Below, one piece after another: positions 1 to 8,338 of a stretch of DNA of 64,000 nucleotides. The stretch lies in assembly GCA_019509985.1 (NCBI GenBank), contig JAEKLF010000044.1, forward strand, positions 1 through 64,000, read 5' to 3'. The notes below the pieces were generated by a model, which was given only the letters and a program-made list of their open reading frames with translations, did not search any database and had not been told where the DNA came from. This DNA comes from Burkholderiales bacterium (GTDB lineage Bacteria; Pseudomonadota; Gammaproteobacteria; Burkholderiales; Burkholderiaceae_C). The position numbers and the translations under genes are program-made. Numbering within the stretch: the first letter of the stretch is position 1; each line of letters starts with the position of its first letter.

Positions 1-1240
1 GCACGACGCCGTTCTCCGTGCGCTCGAAGCGGGCGGCGTCCGCGGCCGCGTCTTCGCCGACCACCAAACCATCGGGGATCTCGCAGCCACGGTCGATGAT
101 GGCCTTGGTCAGCCGGCAGTGCCGTCCCACGCTGACGCCGGGCAGCAGCACGCTCTGGTGGATGTTGCAGAAGGAGCGGATGCGCACGTTGTTGAACAGC
201 ACCGACTGCACGACGTGCGAGCCGGACACGATGCAGCCGGCGCTGACGATGGTGTTGACCGTCATGCCGTGCATGCCGTTGTGGTCGGGGATGAACTTGG
301 CCGGTGGCAACTGACGCTGGTAGGTCCAGATCGGCCAGTCGGTGTCATAGATGTCGAGCTCGGGGCTGATGGAGGCGAGGTCCAGGTTGGCGGCCCAGAA
401 GGCGTCGAGCGTGCCGACGTCGCGCCAGTAGGGCGTGGCGCCGTTGGGGTTGGTGATGCAGCTCATGCCGAAGGGGTGGGCCACGGCGCGGCCTTCGCCG
501 ACGACCTTGGGGATCACGTCCTTGCCGAAGTCGTGGCTGGAGTTGGGGTCGGCCAGATCCTCGGCGAGCAGGCGATAGAGGTAGTCGGCATTGAAGACGT
601 AGATGCCCATGCTGGCGAGGCACACGCCCTCGCGGCCGGGGATGCAGGGCGGGTCGGCGGGTTTTTCCTGGAAGGACGTGATGTGGCGTTCATCGTCCAC
701 AGCCATCACGCCGAAGGCGCTGGCCTCGCCCTTGGCCACCTCGATGCAGCCGACGGTGCAGCCGGCGCCCAGCTCGGCAAACTTCTCGACGTGGTCCACC
801 AGCATGCTGGAGTAGTCCATCTTGTAGATATGGTCGCCGGCCAGCACGACGATGTAGTCGGCGCCGGTGCTCTGGATGATGTCCAGGTTCTGGAACACCG
901 CGTCGGCCGTGCCGCGGTACCAGCTCTCTTCGTCCACGCGCTGCTGGGCGGGCATCAGGTCGACCGTCTCGTTCAGCTCGGCGCGCAGGAAGCTCCAGCC
1001 GCGCTGGATGTGGCGCAGCAGCGAGTGGCTCTTGTATTGCGTGACGACGCCGATGCGGCGTATGCCGCTGTTGACGCAGTTGCTCAGCGCGAAGTCGATG
1101 ATGCGGAACTTGCCACCGAAATAGACCGCCGGTTTGGCGCGCGTGTCGGTGAGCTGCTTGAGCCGCGAGCCGCGCCCGCCGGCCAGGACGAGGGCGATGG
1201 CGCGGCGCGCGAGCTGGTGGGGCGAGGCGACGGGGGGCAT
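1..1240 (-). CDS. glgC: Glucose-1-phosphate adenylyltransferase (3' end cut off by window edge)
   Basis: Makes ADP-glucose from ATP and glucose-1-phosphate, the committed step of bacterial glycogen synthesis, in the cytoplasm. Reading from the ATG at 1240, about 413 codons are present before the left edge; family members are about 420-430 residues, so only a short C-terminal tail is missing. The N-terminal nucleotidyltransferase loop LAGGRGSRL is at residues 19-27, with RAKPAV just after it, WYRGTADA at 107-114, [11 protein letters not shown] at 133-143 and the sugar-phosphate motif FQEKPADP at 190-197. A left-handed beta-helix follows (HGM..N.IVS.GCIVSGS). A GGAG ribosome site lies 7 nt before the ATG. 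No other glg gene is in the window; neighbours may lie beyond position 1. Confidence 0.96.
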   Translation of the reverse strand, partial: MPPVASPHQLARRAIALVLAGGRGSRLKQLTDTRAKPAVYFGGKFRIIDFALSNCVNSGIRRIGVVTQYKSHSLLRHIQRGWSFLRAELNETVDLMPAQQRVDEESWYRGTADAVFQNLDIIQSTGADYIVVLAGDHIYKMDYSSMLVDHVEKFAELGAGCTVGCIEVAKGEASAFGVMAVDDERHITSFQEKPADPPCIPGREGVCLASMGIYVFNADYLYRLLAEDLADPNSSHDFGKDVIPKVVGEGRAVAHPFGMSCITNPNGATPYWRDVGTLDAFWAANLDLASISPELDIYDTDWPIWTYQRQLPPAKFIPDHNGMHGMTVNTIVSAGCIVSGSHVVQSVLFNNVRIRSFCNIHQSVLLPGVSVGRHCRLTKAIIDRGCEIPDGLVVGEDAAADAARFERTENGVV

Positions 1241-1259
1241 GACCGATCTCCGCTGGGTC

Positions 1260-1273
1260 TGCAAACGCTTGCA
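1260..1273. promoter_or_regulatory. LacI-type operator-like palindrome upstream of glgC
   Basis: TGCAAACGCTTGCA, a 14-bp imperfect palindrome (12 of 14 symmetric) with the central CG typical of LacI/GalR-family operators. It sits 19-32 bp before the glgC start codon, a position suited to repression. The regulator is unknown and no LacI-family gene is visible in the window. The assignment is inference from the motif alone. Confidence 0.35.
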
Positions 1274-1314
1274 GTTTGCGCCGAGTGTCCCACCGCTCCC
1301 CAGCGGGCTTCCCC

Positions 1315-2490
1315 TCAGGAGGTGATCGCAACCTCGGCGGCCTGGGCCAGTGCACGCTCGAAGGCGCTGCGGCTGGGCGTGTCGACGAAGACGCAGCGCT
1401 TGTGGTGCCGCTTGCAGTGGTCCTTCACGCGCCAGTAGGCGTCGTGGCTGATGCAGCCGGTCTGGCAGATGACGAGGTCGGCCGCGGCGAGCTGGGGCTC
1501 CAGCTGCGCCGGCTTGTGCTCGCTGCCACCGTCGTGGTGCAGGAACTGCGCGCCACAGCCCTCCACCGCCTGCCGGTACTGCGGCACGCTGCCGCCGCGG
1601 CCGCCGACGCAGAGCACGACGCGATGTTCCAGTGTCACGGGCATGAGCTGGGGCGGTGCTGCGCTCAGGGGCGGTGCGGGCTCGACCGCTTCGACCACAG
1701 GCTGTGCCCGGGACGCAAGGCGGTTGATCTCGCGCTGCAGCGCCTGGTTGCGCTCCAGCTGCTCGGCCAGGCGATCACGCAGCGCCTCGCGCTCGGGCAG
1801 GTCGGGCCGCGCGGCCTGCCAGTGCGCCAGTTGCTCCTGCACTTGGGCGAGCTGGGTTTGCAGGCCGATCTGCGCGGCGCGGGCCCGCATGCGCTCCCGC
1901 TCCCAGGCCTGCTGCTCGCGGGCGCGCTCCAGGCTCCAGGCCGTCACGCGCTGCTGTACCTCGGCGTAGTTGCGCGCCAGCGCCTGGTGCTCGGCGGCCA
2001 GCTCGCGGTGGGCAGCCAAGTCCACGCGCTGCGCGGCGCCCACCTGGTGTTGCAGCATGTGCACCTGGCCCAGCACACGCATCTCCAGCCATTCGTCGCA
2101 GCGTGCGTGCGTCAGCGTCGCCCACAGCGCACCGGCGATTTCGCCCTGGCCGGCGCGGTGCCGCCACCAGGTCATCAGCGACTCGCGGCACTTGGCCTGC
2201 GAGGCCGCGCGCACGTCGAGGGCGAAGCGCTGCTCCAGGTCGCGTTGCACCGCTTCGGCCGGCGCATTGCGGCGCGCGGCGGCCGTGACCAGACTGCAGT
2301 GCAGCGTGTAGTCATCCTCGTCGCCCTGCAGCACGAGCAGCTTCTTCGCCAGCTGCCGCACGCGCTCCAGCGGCACGCACACGCCGATGACGGGGCAGTG
2401 GGCGTGGCTACCCAGCTCCCACAGGCGGCGCCGGCGCGAGCCGGTGGTGGGCGGGATGGTGGCATGCGCGGCGCAACAGCTTTCGGCCAT
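1315..2490 (-). CDS. DUF2325 domain protein downstream of hemP
   Basis: 391 residues. The last ~100 residues form a DUF2325 domain: [17 protein letters not shown], a His-rich HHDGG segment, [17 protein letters not shown] with a conserved Cys, and a [15 protein letters not shown] end. The middle (about residues 150-265) is rich in Gln, Glu, Arg and Ala in heptad-like runs and should be a long coiled coil. The N-terminal region has several Cys and His ([18 protein letters not shown]). The biochemical role of the family is not established. It starts 65 nt after hemP on the same strand with a GGAG ribosome site, so it is probably co-transcribed and iron-regulated; a metal or haem link is inference. 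Confidence 0.85.
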   Translation of the reverse strand: MAESCCAAHATIPPTTGSRRRRLWELGSHAHCPVIGVCVPLERVRQLAKKLLVLQGDEDDYTLHCSLVTAAARRNAPAEAVQRDLEQRFALDVRAASQAKCRESLMTWWRHRAGQGEIAGALWATLTHARCDEWLEMRVLGQVHMLQHQVGAAQRVDLAAHRELAAEHQALARNYAEVQQRVTAWSLERAREQQAWERERMRARAAQIGLQTQLAQVQEQLAHWQAARPDLPEREALRDRLAEQLERNQALQREINRLASRAQPVVEAVEPAPPLSAAPPQLMPVTLEHRVVLCVGGRGGSVPQYRQAVEGCGAQFLHHDGGSEHKPAQLEPQLAAADLVICQTGCISHDAYWRVKDHCKRHHKRCVFVDTPSRSAFERALAQAAEVAITS

Positions 2491-2555
2491 GCGAGGTCTC
2501 CGAAGGAAGCGCGGGCGGGCGGCGGCTGGCTGGCGCGGTGGAAAGTGAAGAAGAG

Positions 2556-2732
2556 CTACTTGGTCAGGATCAGCTTGCCTTGCGCCGTGACGCGCAGGCG
2601 GTAGACCTGCTGCTGGTGCACGATGAACACCTCGCCGCGCGGGCCGAGCAGCGTGGCGCTGTCGATATGGCGGGCCGGGGTCGCAACCGAAGCAGGTTGC
2701 GGCGGCTTGGACGGGTGGGGCTCGGCAAGCAT
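2556..2732 (-). CDS. hemP: Hemin uptake protein HemP
   Basis: A 58-residue gene that is easy to miss because it overlaps false ORFs. The C-terminal half carries the HemP signature: IDSATLLGPRGEVFIVHQ followed by VYRLRVTAQGKLILTK. HemP (HmuP in some species) is a small cytoplasmic protein tied to haem uptake and expressed under iron limitation; in Burkholderia and Bradyrhizobium it works as an activator of haem-receptor genes. The first ~20 residues are Pro-rich and poorly conserved. The Fur box at 2746-2760 lies 14 bp before the ATG. No haem receptor or TonB genes are in the window. The ATG at 2732 has no clear Shine-Dalgarno sequence. Confidence 0.93.
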   Translation of the reverse strand: MLAEPHPSKPPQPASVATPARHIDSATLLGPRGEVFIVHQQQVYRLRVTAQGKLILTK

Positions 2733-2738
2733 GCCAAC

Positions 2739-2767
2739 AATGTAATGAGAATCATTCTCAAATACAA
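2739..2767 (-). promoter_or_regulatory. Fur-controlled hemP promoter (Fur box 2746-2760)
   Basis: TGAGAATCATTCTCA at 2746-2760 is a perfect 7-1-7 inverted repeat and a close match to the Fur consensus TGATAATNATTATCA. On the minus strand it fills the 17-bp spacer between a weak -35 (TTGTAT, 2767-2762) and a -10 (TACATT, 2744-2739), so Fur with Fe2+ would block RNA polymerase directly. The predicted transcript start falls on or next to the hemP ATG. Confidence 0.85.
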
Positions 2768-2795
2768 GCCCGATGCCCCAGGAAGCCCAAGGGAT

Positions 2796-3566
2796 TCAGC
2801 CGCGCTGGCGTTCGCTTTCGTAAAGGCAGATGGCTGCGGCGGCGGCCACGTTCAGCGACTCCTCGCCGCCCGGCTGCGGGATGCCCACCGTCAGCGCGCA
2901 GCGGGCCATCAACTCGGCCGACACGCCCTGCCCTTCATGGCCCATGACCCATGCGCAAGGCGAGGGCAGCACGACGCGGTTCAGCGCGTGCTCGGTGTGC
3001 GAGCTGGTCGCGACCAAGGGCACGGCCAGCGCGGCGAGGTCGTCGGCCGCGAGGCCTTCGATCAGGCGCAGACCGAAGTGCGCACCCTGCCCCGCGCGCA
3101 GCACCTTGGGTGACCACAGCGCGGCCGTGCCCTTGAGCGCGAGGACCTGGCGCACGCCGAAGGCCGCCGCGCTGCGCAGGATGGCGCCGACGTTGCCGGC
3201 GTCCTGCAGCCGGTCCAGCACGATGCTGGCAGCGCCGGCCTCGATCTCCGGCGTGGCGGGCAGCGTCAACTCGGCGCCGATCTGCGCGGGCGACTCCAGC
3301 CCGCTCAGACCCTTGAACAGCGCCACGGGCACGACGAGCACGCGCGCGGCGGATTCGGCCAGCGCGGCCAGTGCTGCGTCCTGCATGGCCGCTTCGGTGA
3401 TGACGACCAGGGCCGGCCGCCAGCCGCGCTGCAGCGCCGCGCGCAGCAAATGGTCGCCCTCGATCCAGACGCTGCCGGTCTTGCGGTAACCGCTGGCATC
3501 GGCGCCCAGCTTGCGCAGCCGCACCAGGGCCGGGTTGTCGCGCGACGTGATGTGTTCGAGCTTCAT
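2796..3566 (-). CDS. SpoU/TrmH-family RNA 2'-O-ribose methyltransferase
   Basis: 256 residues, a SAM-dependent ribose methyltransferase with the trefoil-knot (SPOUT) fold. The three family motifs are present: motif 1 [20 protein letters not shown] near residues 120-139, motif 2 [10 protein letters not shown] near 208-217, and motif 3 [14 protein letters not shown] near the C-terminus. The N-terminal ~100 residues form the RNA-binding substrate domain ([20 protein letters not shown]). It resembles 23S rRNA methyltransferases of the RlmB/TsnR type, but the exact target cannot be read from sequence. Its ATG overlaps the rnhB stop by 4 nt, so it is the last gene of the long lpx operon. Confidence 0.92.
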   Translation of the reverse strand: MKLEHITSRDNPALVRLRKLGADASGYRKTGSVWIEGDHLLRAALQRGWRPALVVITEAAMQDAALAALAESAARVLVVPVALFKGLSGLESPAQIGAELTLPATPEIEAGAASIVLDRLQDAGNVGAILRSAAAFGVRQVLALKGTAALWSPKVLRAGQGAHFGLRLIEGLAADDLAALAVPLVATSSHTEHALNRVVLPSPCAWVMGHEGQGVSAELMARCALTVGIPQPGGEESLNVAAAAAICLYESERQRG

Positions 3567-4252
3567 GCCAGCGGGTTGATCGTCACGTCCATGCAGACTT
3601 CACGAGCCGGCGAAGGGCCGCCCCGAGGCGGCTCAGCCCCCGCGGGGGGCAGCGGCGTACTCGCAGCGTGGGGGCAGTCTCTGACCGGCCCGAAGCTGCG
3701 GCGGTGCCAGGGGCTGGCGCCGTGCTCGCGCAGCGCGGCCAGGTGCTCGGGCGTGCCATAGCCCTTGTGCGTGGCGAAGCCGTATTGCGGATGGCTGGCA
3801 TGCATCTGCTCGCAGAACAGGTCGCGCGCGACCTTGGCGAGGATGGACGCGGCCGAGATGGCCTGCACGGTGGCATCGCCCTTCACGATCGCCTCGGCGG
3901 GCACCGACAGCACGGGCAGGCGGTTGCCGTCGATGCGCACGAGGGCCGGCTTGAGCCTCAGGCCCGTGACGGCGCGCTGCATGGCCAGCATCGTGGCCTG
4001 CAGGATGTTGATGCGGTCGATCTCCTCGTGGGTGGCGTGTGCGATGCAGCAGCACAGCGCCTTGGCACGGATCTCGTCGTACAGGCGCGCGCGCTTCTGC
4101 GGCGTCAGCACCTTGGAGTCCGCCAGGCCTTTGATGGGCTGCAGGTCGTCGAGGATGACGGCGGCGGCGAACACCGGCCCCGCCAGCGGTCCGCGGCCGG
4201 CCTCGTCCACGCCGGCGATGAGGCCGCTGGTTGGCGTCCAGTCGAGTGACAC
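3563..4252 (-). CDS. rnhB: Ribonuclease HII with a repeat-derived C-terminal tail
   Basis: Removes RNA from RNA-DNA hybrids, including single ribonucleotides, in the cytoplasm. The GTG at 4252, 4 nt after the lpxB stop, is chosen as start; the open frame continues upstream into lpxB but that part is not family-like. This gives 229 residues with the catalytic set D16, E17 ([13 protein letters not shown]), D108 (VRIDGN) and D126 (VKGDATVQ). Homologues normally stop soon after the SFGPVR segment; here about 35 extra residues (Pro/Ala/Gly-rich) are read from a palindromic repeat at 3611-3676. The stop overlaps the start of the methyltransferase gene. Confidence 0.93.
   Translation of the reverse strand: MSLDWTPTSGLIAGVDEAGRGPLAGPVFAAAVILDDLQPIKGLADSKVLTPQKRARLYDEIRAKALCCCIAHATHEEIDRINILQATMLAMQRAVTGLRLKPALVRIDGNRLPVLSVPAEAIVKGDATVQAISAASILAKVARDLFCEQMHASHPQYGFATHKGYGTPEHLAALREHGASPWHRRSFGPVRDCPHAASTPLPPAGAEPPRGGPSPAREVCMDVTINPLA
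3611..3676. repeat. GC-rich palindromic (REP-like) element inside the 3' end of rnhB
   Basis: Contains two adjacent hairpins, CCGCC-CCGA-GGCGG at 3618-3631 and GCCCCC/GGGGGC at 3636-3650, followed by a G-rich run. The arrangement looks like the short mosaic palindromes common between genes in Burkholderiales genomes. Copy number cannot be judged from one window; 6242-6303 is similar in kind but not in exact sequence. Confidence 0.4.
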
Positions 4253-4256
4253 CTGC

Positions 4257-5384
4257 TCAGGCTTGGAGGAGGTTCGCGATCGCATCGCTGGCACGCAGCG
4301 CGGTGTCTTGCCGCAGCAGCTCATGGAGTTGGACAAAACGCGCCTGCAGGGCCGCGCGGCGCGGTACATCGGCGAGCAGGGCCTCGCCCTCGCGCGCAAG
4401 ATTTTCGGGCGTGCAGTCGTGCTGGATCAGCTCGGGCACGAGGAACTCGCGCGCCAGGATGTTGGGCAGGCCGACCCAGGGTTGCAGGCCGCGGCCCTTC
4501 ATGCGCCACCAGTTCAGCGCGTTCATGCGGTAGGCGATGACCATCGGACGCTTGAACAGCGCCGCTTCGAGCGAGGCCGTGCCGCTGGCCAGCAGCGTCA
4601 GGTCGCAGGCGGCGAGCGCTGCGTGGGACTGGCCGTCGATCAGCTGGATGTCGGCACCACCGAGCAGCGGCTCGACGAGGCCGCGCAAGCCGGGCACGAT
4701 GGGCATGACGAAGCGCCGGCCGGGCCGCTGCATCAGCCTGGCCGCGCCGATCAGCGCCGGCGCGATGTAGTTGATCTCGCTCTTGCGGCTGCCGGGCAGC
4801 AGCGCGATGACGGTGTCGCCTTCGAGCAGGCCCAACGCCTCGCGGGCTGAGGCGCGCGGCGCTTCCATCGGGATCGCATCAGCGAGCGGATGACCGACAA
4901 ACGTCGCGCCGATGCCGGCCTTGTGCAGGATCTCCGGCTCGAAGGGGAACAGGCAGAGCACATGGTCGGCCGAGCGGCGGATCTTCTCGACGCGCTCGGG
5001 CCGCCAGGCCCAGATCGACGGGCAGACGAAATGCACGGTCTTGATGCCCGCCTTGCGCAGCCGGGCCTCCAGGCCGAAATTGAAGTCCGGCGCATCGACA
5101 CCGATGAAGACATCGGGCCGGTTTGAAATGAGCCGCGTGCCGAGCTGCTTGCGGATGGACAGCAGTTCGCGGATGTTCATCAGCGCATCCACGTAGCCGA
5201 AGATCGAAAGTTTGCTGTGCGGCCACCAGGTCTCGAAGCCCTGCGCGATCATCTTCGGGCCGCCGATGCCCTGCGCCGTCAACGCCGGCCAGCGCGCGCG
5301 CAGGCCTTGCAGCAGCAGGCCGGCCAGCAGGTCACCGCTGGCCTCGCCGGCCACCATGCCGAAGCGGGGCGCGGACTCTGTCAT
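4257..5384 (-). CDS. lpxB: Lipid-A-disaccharide synthase
   Basis: Condenses UDP-2,3-diacylglucosamine with lipid X to form the lipid A disaccharide at the inner face of the inner membrane (GT19 family). The 375-residue length is normal. The N-terminal [10 protein letters not shown] motif is at residues 13-22. The central [13 protein letters not shown] and the C-terminal [13 protein letters not shown] segment, which supports membrane contact and donor binding, are typical. It starts 4 nt after the lpxA stop and ends 4 nt before rnhB, the usual lpxD-fabZ-lpxA-lpxB-rnhB order. Confidence 0.97.
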   Translation of the reverse strand: MTESAPRFGMVAGEASGDLLAGLLLQGLRARWPALTAQGIGGPKMIAQGFETWWPHSKLSIFGYVDALMNIRELLSIRKQLGTRLISNRPDVFIGVDAPDFNFGLEARLRKAGIKTVHFVCPSIWAWRPERVEKIRRSADHVLCLFPFEPEILHKAGIGATFVGHPLADAIPMEAPRASAREALGLLEGDTVIALLPGSRKSEINYIAPALIGAARLMQRPGRRFVMPIVPGLRGLVEPLLGGADIQLIDGQSHAALAACDLTLLASGTASLEAALFKRPMVIAYRMNALNWWRMKGRGLQPWVGLPNILAREFLVPELIQHDCTPENLAREGEALLADVPRRAALQARFVQLHELLRQDTALRASDAIANLLQA

Positions 5385-5388
5385 CGGC

Positions 5389-6180
5389 TTATCGGACGAT
5401 GCCGCGGGTGGAGGCGGCGAGGAAGTTCAGCATCAGATCGATGTCACCGTCGGCCGCGCCACCATCGCTGCCGCGCAGCGCCGCGATGCCGGCCTTGGCC
5501 TCATCCAGCGTGTGGCCGCTGCGGTAGAGCAGCTTGTAGATCTGGCGAATGACGGCGATGCGCTCGCTGCTGAAGTCACGGCGCTTCAGGCCGACGACGT
5601 TGACGGCGCGCGCTGTCAGCGGATTGCCATCGACGGTCATGAAGGGCGGCACGTCCTGCGAGACATGGGCCTGGAAGCCGATCATCGCGTGGTCGCCGAT
5701 GCGCATGCGCTGCAGGATGCCGGTCAGGCCACCGATGGTGACCCAGTCGCCGACCTGCACATGGCCCGCGAGCGTCGCGTTGTTGGCCAGCACGCATTCG
5801 TTGCCGATGACGACGTCATGCGCCAGGTGGCAGTAGGCCATGATCCAGTTGTCGTTGCCGACCGTGGTCTCGCCGCGGTCCTGCACGGTGCCGATGTTCA
5901 GCGTGCAGAACTCGCGCACCGTGTTGCGGTCGCCGATGACCAGCGTGGTGGGCTCGCCGGCGTATTTCTTGTCCTGGTTGGCCGCGCCGATGGAGCTGAA
6001 CTGGAAGAAGCTGTTGTCGCGACCGATGGTGGTGTGGCCTTCGATGACGACATGCGGGCCGACCTTGGTGCCGGCGCCAATCTTCACATGCGGGCCGATC
6101 AGCGTGTAGGCACCGACCTCGACCGACGAGTCCAGCTCGGCGGCGGGATCAATCAATGCGGTGGGATGAATCAAAGCCAT
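5389..6180 (-). CDS. lpxA: Acyl-[ACP]--UDP-N-acetylglucosamine O-acyltransferase
   Basis: First step of lipid A synthesis: transfers a 3-hydroxyacyl chain from ACP to UDP-GlcNAc. 263 residues, mostly imperfect hexapeptide repeats of a left-handed beta-helix (residues 1-190), then a C-terminal helical domain. The catalytic His is H121 in [13 protein letters not shown], matching His125 of E. coli. Next come [10 protein letters not shown] and the GLKRR segment that opens the helical domain. The ATG at 6180 follows a 127-bp gap after fabZ that carries palindromes (6242-6303). Confidence 0.97.
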   Translation of the reverse strand: MALIHPTALIDPAAELDSSVEVGAYTLIGPHVKIGAGTKVGPHVVIEGHTTIGRDNSFFQFSSIGAANQDKKYAGEPTTLVIGDRNTVREFCTLNIGTVQDRGETTVGNDNWIMAYCHLAHDVVIGNECVLANNATLAGHVQVGDWVTIGGLTGILQRMRIGDHAMIGFQAHVSQDVPPFMTVDGNPLTARAVNVVGLKRRDFSSERIAVIRQIYKLLYRSGHTLDEAKAGIAALRGSDGGAADGDIDLMLNFLAASTRGIVR

Positions 6181-6241
6181 GCCAGCTCCAGGGAAGCGCG
6201 CGCCGGGCGCGTGCTCGAGGCCTCCAGCGGCACCCGTGGAA

Positions 6242-6303
6242 CTGGCTTTGCCAGGCCATTGGGTGCGCCGCCTCGATGCGGAGCGCCGAAGGCGCTGCGG
6301 GGG
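6242..6303. repeat. Palindromic intergenic element between fabZ and lpxA
   Basis: The only sizeable gap in the lpx operon. It holds two hairpins, CTGGC-TTT-GCCAG at 6242-6254 and AGCGCC-GAA-GGCGCT at 6282-6296, and a G-rich run ending at the fabZ stop. It looks like a Burkholderiales-type intergenic palindrome. It could slow or stabilise the transcript between the two genes; there is no U-run, so it is unlikely to be a strong terminator. Confidence 0.4.
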
Positions 6304-6307
6304 TGGG

Positions 6308-6787
6308 TCATGACTCGATGCGGCGCATCGTGCACATCAGCTCGGCTTCGGCGGCGAGCTGCTCACCCACCAGCGCACGAGCGTTGAATTTGTAGATGCC
6401 AGCCTTGGCGCGGCCCAGCGTCACTTCCAGCACCAGCTGGTCGCCCGGCTCCACCGGGCGCTTGAAGCGGGCACCGTCGATGCCGGCGAAGTAGACGACC
6501 GACTTCTCGTCCAACACGATGCCCACGGTTTCGATGGCCAGCAGCGTGGCCGCCTGCGCCAGCGCTTCCAGCACCAGCACGCCGGGCATCACCGGGCGGT
6601 GCGGGAAGTGGCCGAGGAAGAAGGGCTCGTTGATCGAGACGTTCTTGATTGCACGGATGCGTTCGCCCTTGATCAGCTCGACGACGCGGTCCACCAGCAG
6701 GATGGGGTAGCGGTGCGGCAGGCGCTTGAGGATGTCGTGGATGTCCATCGTCATCGGGGCAGAGGTCGTCGGGGTCGGTTCGGTCAT
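6308..6787 (-). CDS. fabZ: 3-hydroxyacyl-[ACP] dehydratase FabZ
   Basis: Dehydrates 3-hydroxyacyl-ACP in fatty acid elongation and competes with LpxA and LpxD for hydroxyacyl chains, hence its place between their genes. 159 residues in the chosen frame; the family core begins at [15 protein letters not shown] (residue 14), and the first 13 residues are an extra Thr/Pro-rich leader whose ATG overlaps the lpxD stop by 4 nt. The catalytic pair is H60 and E74 in [18 protein letters not shown]. The true start may be the internal ATG. Confidence 0.96.
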   Translation of the reverse strand: MTEPTPTTSAPMTMDIHDILKRLPHRYPILLVDRVVELIKGERIRAIKNVSINEPFFLGHFPHRPVMPGVLVLEALAQAATLLAIETVGIVLDEKSVVYFAGIDGARFKRPVEPGDQLVLEVTLGRAKAGIYKFNARALVGEQLAAEAELMCTMRRIES

Positions 6788-7815
6788 TCTTTCTTCTCCA
6801 GCGCGCGCACGCGGTCGCGCAGGGTGTGGAGCTGGCGCAGCGTGGCCGCGTTCTTCTGCCAGCTCGAATTCTCTTCGAAGGGATGCGGGCCGCTGTACAC
6901 GCCCGGCGAGGCGATGCTGCGCGTGACAGTGGTGGCGGCCGAGATGTGCACGCCGTCCGCCAAGGTCAGGTGGCCGATGATGTTGGCCGCGCCGCCGATG
7001 GTGCAGTTGGCGCCGATGCGCGTCGAGCCGGCAACGGCTGCGCAGCCGGCCATGGCCGTATTGCGACCGATGTGCACGTTGTGGGCAATCTGGATCAGGT
7101 TGTCGAGCTTGACGCCGTCCTCGATGACGGTGTCGGCCAGCGCACCGCGGTCGATGCAGGTGTTGGCGCCGATCTCGACGTCGTTGCCGATGGTCACGGC
7201 GCCCAGTTGTTCGATCTTCACGTAACCCTGCTTGGACGGCGCGAAGCCGAAGCCATCGGCGCCGATGACCACGCCGCTGTGCACGATGCCGCGCGAGCCG
7301 ATGCGGCAGCCGTAGCCCAGCACGACGCGCGGAGCAAGGCGGGTGTGGTCACCGACGACGGCACCGCGCTCGACGACGCAGTGCGCACCGATGCGCGCAT
7401 GGTCGCCGATGACGGCGCCGGGCTCGACGACGGCCAGCGGGCCGATCTCGACGCCCTGCCCCAACGTCGCGTCAGGCGACACCATGGCGCTCGGGTGCAC
7501 GCCCGCCTGGCCTTGAGGGCGCGTGCGCGCCGCCCACCACTGCGTCAGGTGCGCGAAGTAGAGGTAGGGATCGGGCGTGACGATGGCGGCGCCACGGGCC
7601 GCCGCCGCATCGGCCTGCGCCGGCGCGACGATGACGCAGGCGGCCGCGGTCGTGGCGAGCTGGGCCTGGTAGCGCGGGTTGGCGAGGAAGCTGATGCTCT
7701 GCGCATCGGCCTCGTCCAGCGGTGCAATGCCCGCGATGCGGACATCGGACCCACCAAGCAAATCGCCGCCCAAGGCGGCGATCAGCTCGGTGAGCGCGAC
7801 GGGAGTCGGGCTCAT
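6784..7815 (-). CDS. lpxD: UDP-3-O-acylglucosamine N-acyltransferase
   Basis: Adds the second 3-hydroxyacyl chain, to the amine of UDP-3-O-acylglucosamine, in lipid A synthesis. 343 residues. An N-terminal uridine-binding domain has the expected [21 protein letters not shown] stretch (residues 29-49, read in two parts). The left-handed beta-helix runs from about residue 105 to 310. The catalytic His is H245 in [12 protein letters not shown]-terminal helix ends in a charged ALEKKE. Its stop overlaps the fabZ start and it begins 13 nt after skp. Confidence 0.97.
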   Translation of the reverse strand: MSPTPVALTELIAALGGDLLGGSDVRIAGIAPLDEADAQSISFLANPRYQAQLATTAAACVIVAPAQADAAAARGAAIVTPDPYLYFAHLTQWWAARTRPQGQAGVHPSAMVSPDATLGQGVEIGPLAVVEPGAVIGDHARIGAHCVVERGAVVGDHTRLAPRVVLGYGCRIGSRGIVHSGVVIGADGFGFAPSKQGYVKIEQLGAVTIGNDVEIGANTCIDRGALADTVIEDGVKLDNLIQIAHNVHIGRNTAMAGCAAVAGSTRIGANCTIGGAANIIGHLTLADGVHISAATTVTRSIASPGVYSGPHPFEENSSWQKNAATLRQLHTLRDRVRALEKKE

Positions 7816-7828
7816 GGAAGCACGCGAC

Positions 7829-8338
7829 TTACTTCTGCGCGTTCAACGTGTCGATCACCTTCTTGGTGATGTCCACGCGGGCGCTGAAGTGGATTGCGTC
7901 CTGCAGGATCAGGTCGTACTTCTCGGCGTCGAAGATCTGCTTGATGACCTTGTTGGCCTTCTCGACCACGACCGACAGCTCTTCGTTCTTGCGCTGGGTC
8001 AGGTCTTCCTGCCACTCGCGGCGCTTGCGCTGCAGGTCACGTTCCTGTTCGACCACGTCACGCTGACGGCGGTTGCGCTCGGCTTCGGACAGCGTGGGGG
8101 CCTCCTTCTCGAGCTTCTCCGCCGCGCCACGCAGCTTGGCTTCCAGGTCGCGCAGGTCCTTCTCGCGCTTGCCGAACTCCGCTTCCAGCTTGACCTGCGC
8201 CGCCTTGGCGAGGTTGGCCTCGCGCAGCACGCGCTCGCTGTTGACGTAGCCGATCTTCAGTTCCTGGGCCTGCACCGCCGTGGCGGCCAACATCATCGAC
8301 GCGGCCAAAGCCACCGATTGCAAGAGCTTGCTCATCAT
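7829..8338 (-). CDS. skp: Periplasmic chaperone OmpH/Skp
   Basis: Holds unfolded outer-membrane proteins in the periplasm for delivery to the Bam complex. 169 residues with a signal peptide (about 1-24, cleaved near AVQA/QELK), then the conserved [11 protein letters not shown] strand. The rest is long charged helices (about residues 45-135) that form the tentacles of the trimer. The start overlaps the bamA stop by one base (TGATG), indicating coupled translation with its main partner. Confidence 0.93.
   Translation of the reverse strand: MMSKLLQSVALAASMMLAATAVQAQELKIGYVNSERVLREANLAKAAQVKLEAEFGKREKDLRDLEAKLRGAAEKLEKEAPTLSEAERNRRQRDVVEQERDLQRKRREWQEDLTQRKNEELSVVVEKANKVIKQIFDAEKYDLILQDAIHFSARVDITKKVIDTLNAQK

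Noticed and set aside
119-1438. 439-residue plus-strand ORF across glgC
   Set aside because: Antisense frame of glgC; Ala/Val/Gly/Asp-rich sequence produced by high third-position GC, without any family motif. The same holds for most long ORFs opposite genes elsewhere, such as 8362-10665, 21017-23338 and 52848-55406.
2570-2767. 65-residue minus ORF overlapping hemP
   Set aside because: Out of frame with the HemP reading, and Ser/Arg-rich without a motif.
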